DNA of 64,000 nucleotides. Source: Pseudoxanthomonas sp. PXM02 (GTDB taxonomy: Bacteria; Pseudomonadota; Gammaproteobacteria; Xanthomonadales; Xanthomonadaceae). The notes under the pieces were generated by a model. That model was not told the origin of the DNA and made no database searches. It was given only the letters and a program-made list of their open reading frames with translations. This document shows positions 43,017 through 50,873 of the stretch, in pieces; positions within the stretch are counted from its first letter, which is position 1; each line of letters opens with the position of its first letter. The translations under genes were made by a program, and so were the position numbers. The DNA lies in assembly GCF_014851805.1 (NCBI RefSeq), contig NZ_JACVAK010000001.1, positions 682,001 to 746,000 of the forward strand, given 5' to 3'.

Positions 43017-43192
43017 CCCCCTCCCCTGTTCACGGGGGAGGGTTGGGGTGGGGGCAAGCCGGCGCAAAGATCGCTCGCCTTTAGTGATGTTCCGAGTGTA
43101 GTTACACGAACCCACACTCGAAGCATCGAGACTTTCAACGGGAATGCGGCGCCGTCGCCCCCATCCCAACCTTCCCCCGCAGGCGGGGGAAG
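43017..43192. repeat. Inverted pair of G/C-tract hairpins flanking the puuC promoter region
   Basis: One hairpin, CCCTCCCC-TGTTCAC-GGGGGAGGG, lies near 43020-43046 with trailing TTGGGGTGGGGG. A second, CTTCCCCCGC-AG-GCGGGGGAAG (43171-43192), preceded by CCCCATCCCAAC, lies in opposite orientation. Together they look like a BIME whose middle 100 bases contain the puuC upstream region. Confidence 0.65.
43093..43120. promoter_or_regulatory. Inverted repeat upstream of puuC
   Basis: CGAGTGT and ACACTCG are perfect 7-bp arms separated by 14 bases; nested is GTGTA-GT-TACAC. It is about 95 bases upstream of the puuC start. It is a plausible operator, but no match to the TGTAAAGT word of the puuR region is complete. 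Confidence 0.4.
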
Positions 43193-43205
43193 GAGCCTTC
43201 TCCAT

Positions 43206-43754
43206 CTAGAACGTCGCCGGTGTATTGGCGCTGACAATGACGGCATCGACATCGCCGATATTGCGGAAGCGATGCGGTGTACGGCTCTCGAAGTAATAGC
43301 CCTCGCCCGCGGTCAGCACGCGGACCTGGTCGCCGACGGTGACTTCGACTTCGCCGGCGATCACCACGCCGCCTTCCTCGCCGTCGTGCGCCAGCATGCT
43401 GTCGCCGGTATCGCTTCCCGGCGGCATGACCTCGCGCAGGATGCACATCTGCCGCTGCGGCCGGTGCTGGCCCAGCAGGAAGTAGTGGATGCCGTTGCTG
43501 CCGACGTCGGGCAGGTCGCCGGTGCCGTAGAACGGGCTGTCGGGCAGCCCCTTCTCGAGGTCGAGGGTGAAGAAATCGGCCAGCGAGATCGGGATGCCGT
43601 CCAGCACCTTCTTCAGCGAACTGACCGAGGGGCTGACCTTGTTCTGCTCGATCAGCGAGATGGTGCTGTTGGTGACGCCCACGCGCTTGGCCAGCTCGCG
43701 CTGGCTGAGGCCTTTGGATTTGCGGACCAGCTGCAGGCGTGCGCCGATATCCAT
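43206..43754 (-). CDS. puuR: PuuR/PauR-type regulator (XRE HTH plus cupin)
   Basis: A 182-residue regulator: N-terminal HTH (residues 1-65, GARLQLVRKSKGLSQRELAKRVGVTNSTISLIEQNKVSPSVSSLKKVL) and C-terminal cupin sensor (about 100-182, MLAHDGEEGGVVIAGEVEVTVGDQVRVLTAGEGYYFESRTPHRF). This is the layout of PuuR in E. coli and PauR in Pseudomonas, repressors released by polyamine-derived signals. It is divergent from the beta-alanine aminotransferase gene, and an inverted 8-bp word covers both promoters. Confidence 0.93.
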   Translation of the reverse strand: MDIGARLQLVRKSKGLSQRELAKRVGVTNSTISLIEQNKVSPSVSSLKKVLDGIPISLADFFTLDLEKGLPDSPFYGTGDLPDVGSNGIHYFLLGQHRPQRQMCILREVMPPGSDTGDSMLAHDGEEGGVVIAGEVEVTVGDQVRVLTAGEGYYFESRTPHRFRNIGDVDAVIVSANTPATF

Positions 43755-43789
43755 CACCACCCTTCGGTCGAACCCAGATGTCACGGGAT

Positions 43790-43817
43790 ACTTTACACCC
43801 CGGCACCCATCGGTCAA
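43790..43817 (-). promoter_or_regulatory. puuR promoter with operator-like word
   Basis: On the minus strand: TTGACC, 16 bases, TAAAGT. The -10 region is part of TGTAAAGT (43790-43797), the inverted partner of the same word in the divergent promoter. This is consistent with autorepression. Confidence 0.55.
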
Positions 43818-43903
43818 TCCGCGATTGCGCCCCGGAATGCCTGATCCTCCTGCAACTCGCTGCCTGCCCGGCGATCGCCCCGGGAAACCGCCTTCCGTCA
43901 CGG

Positions 43904-43931
43904 TTGTAAAGTTTTTTCAACGCGCTAAGCT
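43904..43931 (+). promoter_or_regulatory. Promoter of beta-alanine aminotransferase unit with operator-like word
   Basis: TTGTAA, 16 bases, TAAGCT. The -35 box is embedded in TGTAAAGT (43905-43912), which occurs inverted in the puuR promoter 108 bases away. The start codon follows 30 bases after the -10 box. Confidence 0.5.
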
Positions 43932-43961
43932 GCGCCCATCCACCCCCGCCCTGGAGCCGCG

Positions 43962-45332
43962 ATGAGCGCTGACGACACTTCCTCCGCCCTGGCCGACCAC
44001 TACGCGCGCCAGAACCTGGAAGCGCCCGGTTCGCTGGACAACTTCTGGATGCCGTTCACCGCCAACAAGCAGTTCAAGGCCAAGCCGCGCCTGCTCGCCA
44101 GCGCGTCGGGCATGTACTACAAGGACGTCGATGGCAACGAGGTGCTGGACGCCACCGCCGGCCTGTGGTGCTGCAACGCCGGCCACGCACGGCCGCGCAT
44201 CGTCGAAGCGGTGAAGCAGCAGGTCGGTACGCTCGACTTCGCCCCCAATTTCTCGATGAGCTCGCCGCTGCCGTTCAAGCTGGCCGAGCGCCTCGCCGCC
44301 CTGACCCCGGGCGACCTCAACAAGGTGTTCTTCAGCAACTCCGGTTCGGAAGCCGTGGACAGCGCACTGAAGATCGCCCTGGCCTACCACCGCGTGCGCG
44401 GCGAAGGCCAGCGCACGCGCTTCATCGGCCGCGAGAAGGGGTACCACGGCGTCGGCTTCGGCGGCATGTCGGTCGGCGGCCTGCCGAACAACCGCAAGTG
44501 GTTCGGTCCCGGCCTGCCGGCGGTATCGCATATCCGCCACACGCTGGACGTCTCGCGCAACGCCTTCTCGAAGGGCCTGCCGCCGCACGGCCTCGAACTG
44601 GCGGAAGACCTCGAGCGCCAGATCGCGCTGTACGACGCCTCCACCATCGCCGCCGTCATCGTCGAGCCGATCTCCGGTTCGGCCGGCGTGGTCATCCCGC
44701 CGCAGGGCTACCTGCAGCGCCTGCGCGAGATCTGCGACAAGCACGGCATCCTGCTGATCTTCGATGAAGTGATCACCGGCTTCGGCCGCGTCGGCCACGC
44801 CTTCGGTGCGCAGCGCTTCGGCGTCACGCCGGACATGATCACGGCGGCGAAGGGCATCACTAACGGCTGCGTGCCGATGGGCGCCACCTTCGTCTCCGAG
44901 CGCCTGTTTGAGACCTTCATGAGCGGGCCGGACAACGCCATCGACATGTTCCATGGCTACACCTACTCCGGCCATCCACTGGCCTGCGCCGCCGCGCTCG
45001 CCACGCTGGACACCTACGAAGAGGAAAACCTGTTCGACAAGGCCCTCAGCCTGGGCGAGTACTGGCAGGAGGCGCTGCACTCGCTGAAGGACCTGCCGAA
45101 CGTCATCGACATCCGCAATTTCGGCCTGGTCGGCGCCATCGAACTGGCCCCGCGTCCGGGCGCGCCGGGCACCCGCGCCTACGACGTCTTCGCCAACGCG
45201 TTCCACGAGGGCCACCTGCTGACCCGGGTGACCGGCGACGTCATCGCCCTGTCGCCCCCGCTGATCGTGGAGAAGGAGCACATCGACCGGATCGTGAATG
45301 TCCTGGCGGACACCATACGGGCAACCGCGTAA
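43962..45332 (+). CDS. bauA: Beta-alanine:pyruvate aminotransferase (BauA-like)
   Basis: A 456-residue class III aminotransferase. DNFWMPFTANKQFKAKPRLLASASGMYY is diagnostic of omega-amino-acid:pyruvate aminotransferases; PLP Lys is in MITAAKGITNGCVPMGA, and DEVITGFGRVGHAFGAQ is the ring-stacking segment. It converts beta-alanine and pyruvate to malonate semialdehyde and alanine, and often also acts on GABA. It is followed by ald and mmsA on the same strand, which use both of its products. Confidence 0.88.
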   Translation: MSADDTSSALADHYARQNLEAPGSLDNFWMPFTANKQFKAKPRLLASASGMYYKDVDGNEVLDATAGLWCCNAGHARPRIVEAVKQQVGTLDFAPNFSMSSPLPFKLAERLAALTPGDLNKVFFSNSGSEAVDSALKIALAYHRVRGEGQRTRFIGREKGYHGVGFGGMSVGGLPNNRKWFGPGLPAVSHIRHTLDVSRNAFSKGLPPHGLELAEDLERQIALYDASTIAAVIVEPISGSAGVVIPPQGYLQRLREICDKHGILLIFDEVITGFGRVGHAFGAQRFGVTPDMITAAKGITNGCVPMGATFVSERLFETFMSGPDNAIDMFHGYTYSGHPLACAAALATLDTYEEENLFDKALSLGEYWQEALHSLKDLPNVIDIRNFGLVGAIELAPRPGAPGTRAYDVFANAFHEGHLLTRVTGDVIALSPPLIVEKEHIDRIVNVLADTIRATA

Positions 45333-45398
45333 AATTACGGACCAACGGCACCAGCGCTCCCCCGCGCGCGAAGCCCCTTCCCGCTACTGGAGAGCAAC

Positions 45399-46514
45399 AT
45401 GCTGATCGGCGTCCCCAAGGAAATCAAAAACCACGAATACCGCATCGGACTTACCCCGTCCGGTGCCCGCGAGCTGGTGTCGAATGGCCACCAGGTCATC
45501 GTCCAGCGCGATGGCGGCAAGGCCATCGGCCTGACCGATGAGCAGTACATCAAGGCCGGCGCGCAGATCGTCGACACCGCCGCGGAAATCTTTGCCCGCG
45601 CCGACATGATCATCAAGGTGAAGGAGCCGCAGCCGAACGAGTGCGCCATGCTGCGCCCCGGCCAGGTGCTCTACACCTACCTGCACCTCGCGCCCGACCC
45701 CGAGCAGACCAAGGCGCTGGTCGCCTCCGGCGCCACCTGCATCGCCTACGAAACCGTCACCGACCGCAAGGGCGGCCTGCCGCTGCTGGCGCCGATGTCG
45801 GAAGTCGCTGGTCGCATGTCGATCCAGGCCGGCGCACATGCGCTGGAGAAGGCGCAGGGTGGTTCCGGCGTGCTGCTCGGCGGCGTGCCCGGCGTGAAGC
45901 CGGCGGAAGTGCTGGTGATCGGCGGTGGCGTGGTCGGCATCAATGCCGCGCGCATGGCGATGGGCATGAACGCGCACGTCACCATCCTCGATCGCTCGCT
46001 CGACCGCCTGAAGTACCTCGACGAGCTGTACGGCCACCAGCTAACCACGATCTATTCGACGCGCGACGCCATCGAAGAGCGCCTGCCGGACACCGACTTG
46101 GTGATCGGCGCGGTGCTGATCCCCGGTGCCGCCGCCCCCAAGCTGGTGTCGCGCGAGCAGCTGAAGCTGATGCGCCCCGGCTCGGTGCTGGTGGACGTGG
46201 CGATCGACCAGGGCGGCTGCTTCGAGACCTCCAAAGCCACCACGCACCAGAACCCGACCTACGAAGTGGACGGCATCATCCACTACTGCGTGGCGAACAT
46301 GCCGGGCGGCGTCGCCCGCACGTCCACCTTCGCGCTGACCAACGCCACCCTGCCCTTCGCCGTGCAGCTGGCGAACAAGGGCGCGAAGCGGGCGCTGCTG
46401 GACGACGAGCACCTGCTCAACGGCCTGAACGTGCACGCCGGCAAGGTCACCTACAAGGCGGTCGCCGACGACCTCGGCTACGCCTACGTGCCGGCGCGCG
46501 AGGCGCTGGCGTAA
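45399..46514 (+). CDS. ald: Alanine dehydrogenase
   Basis: A 371-residue alanine dehydrogenase. [20 protein letters not shown] is the conserved start; catalytic Lys is in IIKVKEPQ and His in [10 protein letters not shown]; the Rossmann motif is [17 protein letters not shown]. It oxidises alanine to pyruvate, ammonium and NADH. In this position it would regenerate the pyruvate consumed by SpuC and BauA, so amino nitrogen from polyamines leaves as ammonium. It follows bauA after 66 bases. Confidence 0.96.
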   Translation: MLIGVPKEIKNHEYRIGLTPSGARELVSNGHQVIVQRDGGKAIGLTDEQYIKAGAQIVDTAAEIFARADMIIKVKEPQPNECAMLRPGQVLYTYLHLAPDPEQTKALVASGATCIAYETVTDRKGGLPLLAPMSEVAGRMSIQAGAHALEKAQGGSGVLLGGVPGVKPAEVLVIGGGVVGINAARMAMGMNAHVTILDRSLDRLKYLDELYGHQLTTIYSTRDAIEERLPDTDLVIGAVLIPGAAAPKLVSREQLKLMRPGSVLVDVAIDQGGCFETSKATTHQNPTYEVDGIIHYCVANMPGGVARTSTFALTNATLPFAVQLANKGAKRALLDDEHLLNGLNVHAGKVTYKAVADDLGYAYVPAREALA

Positions 46515-46524
46515 GCCTGCACGT

Positions 46525-46722
46525 CCCTTCTCCCCGCCTGCGGGGAGAACGTGCCGAAGGCGGATGAGGGGCGCCCCGGAGCCACTGCCGCCCCGGCAAT
46601 GTCGAATCCATCGAGCGATTGGAAAACGCAACACCCGAAACACCGCGCCACGACTGAAGAAAAAGGCTCCGTCACCCCTCACCCGCCCTCCGGGCACCCT
46701 CTCCCCGCTCGCGGGGCGAGGG
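46525..46722. repeat. Inverted pair of CTCCCCGC hairpins between ald and mmsA
   Basis: Left element 46525-46571 has TTCTCCCCGCC-TGCGGGGAGAA; right element 46675-46722 carries a related stem, CTCCCCGC-TCGC-GGGGCGAG, in the opposite orientation with matching flanks (…GGATGAGGGG against CCCCTCACCC…). This BIME fills most of the 228-base gap. A single relative lies at 7840. Confidence 0.75.
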
Positions 46723-46742
46723 ATACAGCAAGGTAGTCCGCC

Positions 46743-48233
46743 ATGACAGAAGCGCTGCACCATTTCTTCAACGGACAGCGGACGGAAGGCGGCAGTGGCC
46801 GCTTCGGCGATGTATTCGACCCCGCCACCGGCACCGTCACCGCACGCGTGCCGCTGGCCTCGGTCGATGACGTGAAGCAGGCCGTGGATGCTGCTTCCAA
46901 CGCTTTTCCCGCCTGGGCGGCGACCACGCCGCTGAATCGCGCGCGCGTGATGTTCCGCTTCAAGGAACTGTTGGAAAAGCACGCGGGTGATCTGGCAAAG
47001 ATCATCACGTCCGAACACGGCAAGGTGCTGTCCGATGCGCGCGGCGAAGTGACGCGCGGACTGGAAGTGGTCGAGTTCGCCTGCGGCATCCCGCACCTGC
47101 TCAAGGGCGAGCACTCGATGAACGTCGGCCGCGATGTCGATTCGTGGACCGAATACGCGCCGCTGGGTGTCGTCGCCGGCATCACGCCGTTCAATTTTCC
47201 CGCGATGGTTCCGCTGTGGATGTTTCCGGTGGCGCTGGCCTGCGGCAACACGTTCGTATTAAAGCCGTCGGAACGCGATCCGTCGGCGGCGCTGTTCATG
47301 GCTGATCTGCTGAAGCAGGCCGGCCTGCCGGACGGCGTGTTCAATGTCGTCCACGGCGACAAGGTCGCGGTGGACGCGCTGCTCGACGAACCGCGCGTGC
47401 AGGCGCTGAGTTTCGTCGGCTCCACGCCGATCGCCGAATACATCTATGCGCGTGGCAGCGCCAACGGCAAGCGCGTGCAGGCGCTGGGCGGTGCGAAGAA
47501 CCACATGGTGGTGCTGCCTGACGCCGACCTCGACGGTGCCGTCTCCGCATTGCTCGGCGCCGGCTATGGCTCGGCCGGTGAACGCTGCATGGCGATTTCG
47601 GTCGCCGTCTGCGTGGGCGATGCCACCGCCGACGCGTTGGTCGCGGCACTGGCGCCGAAAGTCGCCGCGCTGAAGATCGGTCCCGGCTGCCTCGATCCCG
47701 AAATGGGTCCGCTGGTCACCGGCGCGCACCGCGACAAGGTGCGTGGCTATGTCGATGCCGGCGTGGCCGAAGGCGCCGATCTCGTCGTCGACGGACGCGG
47801 CCATGTGGTCGATGGCCACGCCGACGGCTTCTTCCTCGGCGGCTGCCTGTTCGACCGGGTGACGCCGGCGATGACGATCTACCGCGAAGAGATCTTCGGT
47901 CCCGTACTGTGCGTGATGCGCGTACCGGACCTCGATGCCGCACTGCAGCTGGTCAACGAACACGAGTACGGCAACGGCACCGCCGTGTTCACGCGCGATG
48001 GCGGCGCCGCGCGCGAGTTCGCCCATCGCGTGCAGGCCGGCATGGTCGGCATCAACGTGCCGATCCCGGTACCGATGGCGTTCCACAGCTTCGGCGGCTG
48101 GAAGCGCTCCACCTTCGGCCCGCTGCACGTGCACGGTCCCGACGGCGTGCGTTTCTACACGCGCCTGAAGACCGTCACCGCCCGCTGGCCGGAGACGCAC
48201 GTGGCCGAGTTCGTGATGCCGACGATGAAGTAA
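46743..48233 (+). CDS. mmsA: CoA-acylating (methyl)malonate-semialdehyde dehydrogenase
   Basis: A 496-residue enzyme of the MmsA family. [35 protein letters not shown] is the characteristic loop, and the nucleophile Cys lies in [14 protein letters not shown]; these enzymes lack the general-base Glu and use coenzyme A. It converts malonate semialdehyde (or the methyl form from valine breakdown) to acetyl-CoA or propionyl-CoA with loss of CO2. Next to bauA it most likely acts as BauC in beta-alanine breakdown. Confidence 0.93.
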   Translation: MTEALHHFFNGQRTEGGSGRFGDVFDPATGTVTARVPLASVDDVKQAVDAASNAFPAWAATTPLNRARVMFRFKELLEKHAGDLAKIITSEHGKVLSDARGEVTRGLEVVEFACGIPHLLKGEHSMNVGRDVDSWTEYAPLGVVAGITPFNFPAMVPLWMFPVALACGNTFVLKPSERDPSAALFMADLLKQAGLPDGVFNVVHGDKVAVDALLDEPRVQALSFVGSTPIAEYIYARGSANGKRVQALGGAKNHMVVLPDADLDGAVSALLGAGYGSAGERCMAISVAVCVGDATADALVAALAPKVAALKIGPGCLDPEMGPLVTGAHRDKVRGYVDAGVAEGADLVVDGRGHVVDGHADGFFLGGCLFDRVTPAMTIYREEIFGPVLCVMRVPDLDAALQLVNEHEYGNGTAVFTRDGGAAREFAHRVQAGMVGINVPIPVPMAFHSFGGWKRSTFGPLHVHGPDGVRFYTRLKTVTARWPETHVAEFVMPTMK

Positions 48234-48265
48234 AGTCGGGGCCGGTTCCTCACCGGTACTGGCCC

Positions 48266-49486
48266 ATGTCCTTGCGTCGTATCCGCGTTCTTGCCTCACT
48301 GGCGTGCCTGGTCGCATCGACCGCGGCCACCGCAGGCGAACCCGTCGCCCAGGTGCGCGTCGCCTTCGATCGCGACGGTGTCGTCGCCACGCGCGCCGAG
48401 GGCGTGGCCGACCTGACGACCGGACGCAAGGTCACCGCCGATGATTCCGTGCGTGTCGCCTCGATCTCCAAGCTGGTGACCGCCATCGGCTTGATGCGGC
48501 TGGTGGAAGCCGGCACGCTCGACCTCGATGCCGATGTCTCGACCTACCTCGGCTGGACGCTGCGCCATCCGCGCTTCCCCGACACGCCGATCACCTTGCG
48601 CCTGCTGCTCTCGCACCGGTCCAGCCTGACCGATGCGGCCGGCTACTACGCCACACCGCTGGGACAGCCGTTGAAAGGCATCCTCGACGACGCCAAGGCT
48701 TGGGACGACTCCCACGCGCCGGGCACGCATTTCCGCTACACCAACCTCAACTTCCCGCTGGTGGCGATGGCGATGGAGCGCGCTACCGGTGAACGCTTCG
48801 ACCTGCTGATGCGCCGGTTGGTGCTGGAACCGCTGAAGCTTGATGCCTGCTTCAACTGGGAAAGCTGCGATGCTGCCACCGCGACGCGCGCCGTCGTGCT
48901 CTATCGCGACGCCCAGCCCGTGCGCGACGAGAATCGCACTGGCAAGCCCGATTGCGCCGTGGTCGTCGAAGAAGGGGCGGACTGCGACCTCGCCCGCTGG
49001 AAGCCCGGAGACAACGGCGCGCTGTTCTCGCCACAAGGCGGCCTGCGCATTTCCGCCAATGGACTGGCGAAGATCGGCCGCCTGCTGGTGAACCGGGGCG
49101 AGGTGGACGGCGTGCGCCTGCTCCAGCCCGCGAGCATCTCCACCCTGGTGACGCCGCAGTGGTCCTTCGACGGGCGCAACGGGGTGACGCACGAGGAAGA
49201 CACCGGCGATGGCCAAGGCAAGGCGTTCTTCTGCCGCTACGGGCTGGCCGTGCAGACGCTGGCCACGCCGACGAAGGGCTGCGGCGATGATCCGTTCGGC
49301 GACCGCATCGCGCGCGTCGGTCATTCCGGCGACGCGTACGGCCTGCGCTCGGGACTGTGGGTGGATCTGGAGGCCGGCACGGGCGTGGCCTACTTCGCCA
49401 CCGACACCGGCGGTTCGCCCGCCGGCGCGCATTCCGCCTTCACCCGCCTCGAGGAAACCCTGGCCTCCGACTCCGCGTCGCCGTGA
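48266..49486 (+). CDS. Serine hydrolase, beta-lactamase/class C-like
   Basis: A 406-residue secreted protein with signal peptide (cleavage near residue 23). The SxxK motif is VASISKLVTA (Ser66, Lys69) and the second motif Tyr158-Thr-Asn160 is in FRYTNLNFPL; the third motif is HSG rather than KTG (VGHSGDAYGLRSG). This is the pattern of class C-like serine hydrolases and esterases such as EstB, not a proven beta-lactamase. It begins 32 bases after mmsA, so it may be read through from the polyamine unit. Confidence 0.87.
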   Translation: MSLRRIRVLASLACLVASTAATAGEPVAQVRVAFDRDGVVATRAEGVADLTTGRKVTADDSVRVASISKLVTAIGLMRLVEAGTLDLDADVSTYLGWTLRHPRFPDTPITLRLLLSHRSSLTDAAGYYATPLGQPLKGILDDAKAWDDSHAPGTHFRYTNLNFPLVAMAMERATGERFDLLMRRLVLEPLKLDACFNWESCDAATATRAVVLYRDAQPVRDENRTGKPDCAVVVEEGADCDLARWKPGDNGALFSPQGGLRISANGLAKIGRLLVNRGEVDGVRLLQPASISTLVTPQWSFDGRNGVTHEEDTGDGQGKAFFCRYGLAVQTLATPTKGCGDDPFGDRIARVGHSGDAYGLRSGLWVDLEAGTGVAYFATDTGGSPAGAHSAFTRLEETLASDSASP

Positions 49487-49607
49487 CGCCGTGACGCCAA
49501 GGGGCGTCCGCTCAAGATCTTCCTGCGCCTGCCGATAGTGCCTACATGTCGGCCCGCGTCGATCGACGATGCGGGCGTCAAACGATCCAACAGGGGGATC
49601 CATCACC

Positions 49608-49976
49608 ATGACGTCACGTCCTACCGTCCTGCTTTGCGACGATTCGCGCGCCTTGCGCATGCTGGCCGCGCGCCAGTTGGAAGACTGCGGTTTCGAGGTC
49701 GTCGGCGAAGCCGGCAACGGCAACGAAGCCGTCAACCAGTACCAGGCCCTCAAGCCCGACGTGGTGCTGATGGACCTGGTGATGCCGGAATGCGACGGCA
49801 AGCAGGCGCTCGGCCAGATCCTGTCGCTCGATCCGGGTGCCCGCGTGGTGATCCTGAGCTCGCTCGGTGGACAGGGCGACATCGAGGAATGCCTTAAGCT
49901 GGGCGCGAAGTCGTACCTGCAGAAGCCCATCGATCCGGAAGTGATGGATCGCGTGCTGCACGAAGCGGTCGCCTGA
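49608..49976 (+). CDS. Stand-alone response regulator (CheY-like)
   Basis: A 122-residue single receiver domain. Acidic pocket CDDS (Asp11, Asp12), phosphoacceptor Asp56 in VVLMDLVMPECDGKQ, and Lys106 in YLQKPIDP. There is no output domain. The ATG at 49608 follows an AGGGGG stretch. The next gene encodes a CheX-type phosphatase domain, which suggests a phosphate-on/phosphate-off pair; no kinase is nearby. Confidence 0.92.
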   Translation: MTSRPTVLLCDDSRALRMLAARQLEDCGFEVVGEAGNGNEAVNQYQALKPDVVLMDLVMPECDGKQALGQILSLDPGARVVILSSLGGQGDIEECLKLGAKSYLQKPIDPEVMDRVLHEAVA

Positions 49977-50018
49977 CCGCGCGCACGTTCTCCTTCCTCT
50001 TCAGTACGAGACCACACC

Positions 50019-50864
50019 ATGGCAGCGAAATTCCTGGGCCAGTTCCTGCTGGAACGCGGCACCATCACCTCGGCGCAACTGCTGGCCGCGCTTGACGCGC
50101 AGCGCGCCTCCAATCCCCTGCTCGGCGAGCTCGCCGTGCATCACCAGATGCTGGATGCCGCGCAGGCGCGACGCATCAACGACCGCCAGCGCGCGGAAGA
50201 CCGCCGGTTCGGCGACATCGCGCTGGAAATGGGCCTGCTGGATGCCGGGCAGCTCGACGTGCTGCTGGCCGCGCAGAAGAAGGGCCGCAAGCTGTTCGGC
50301 CAGATCCTGGTCGAACAGGGCACGCTGAGCGCCGAACAACTGGACGCCGAACTGGTCGCGCACCGTCGCGACCTGGACGAAGCCAACCATGCGCTCGCGC
50401 TCGGCATCGCCGGGCATGCGCTGGCCGACGCCGCCACCAGCGCGATCCGCGTCAGCAACCGTCTGTTCCCGCGCCTGATGGGCAGCCAGTGCCAGGCCTC
50501 GGGCATCGCCGACGACGCCGCGCTCGACGCCTGCGACGTGACCGCGCATGTGCGCATCGAGGCTGGCACGGAATCGCTGCTGGTCGGCGTGGGCTGCTCC
50601 CGCGCCACCATGCACGCGATGGCCTGCGCGCTGCTGTCGATCACGCCCGCGCAGTGCGACGACGAACTCGCCGTCGACGCGCTGGGCGAACTGGTCAACG
50701 TGCTGATGGGCTACGTGGTCCGCGACACGCTGGCGGACGATGCCAGCTATCGCGCGCATCCGCCCAGCACGTCCCTGTCGGCGGCGGACCTGGCATCACG
50801 GCGCAGCACGCTCGCGCTGTCGATGGCCTCGCAGCGCGGCGATTTCGTCCTGATCGTCGGCTGA
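50019..50864 (+). CDS. CheX/CheC-type phosphatase domain with N-terminal helical repeats
   Basis: A 281-residue protein. Residues 4-115 contain repeated helical modules of the form FLGQFLLERGTITSAQLLAAL, FGDIALEMGLLDAGQLDVLL and LFGQILVEQGTLSAEQLDAEL, resembling the N-terminal domains of GspE/MshE-type proteins, some of which bind cyclic di-GMP. Residues about 140-281 resemble CheX, with the phosphatase signature ExxN as Glu224-Leu-Val-Asn227 in LGELVNVLMG. It probably dephosphorylates the response regulator encoded just upstream. The combination of the two parts is unusual. Confidence 0.75.
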   Translation: MAAKFLGQFLLERGTITSAQLLAALDAQRASNPLLGELAVHHQMLDAAQARRINDRQRAEDRRFGDIALEMGLLDAGQLDVLLAAQKKGRKLFGQILVEQGTLSAEQLDAELVAHRRDLDEANHALALGIAGHALADAATSAIRVSNRLFPRLMGSQCQASGIADDAALDACDVTAHVRIEAGTESLLVGVGCSRATMHAMACALLSITPAQCDDELAVDALGELVNVLMGYVVRDTLADDASYRAHPPSTSLSAADLASRRSTLALSMASQRGDFVLIVG

Positions 50865-50873
50865 TCCGCGGCG

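Noticed and set aside
32651-46722. CRISPR array or transposon ends formed by the intergenic repeats
   Set aside because: The repeats are dispersed, palindromic and unspaced; no cas genes, transposase or target-site duplications were seen.
48266-49486. Class C beta-lactamase (AmpC)
   Set aside because: SxxK and YxN motifs are present but KTG is replaced by HSG and the overall sequence is of the serine hydrolase/esterase type.
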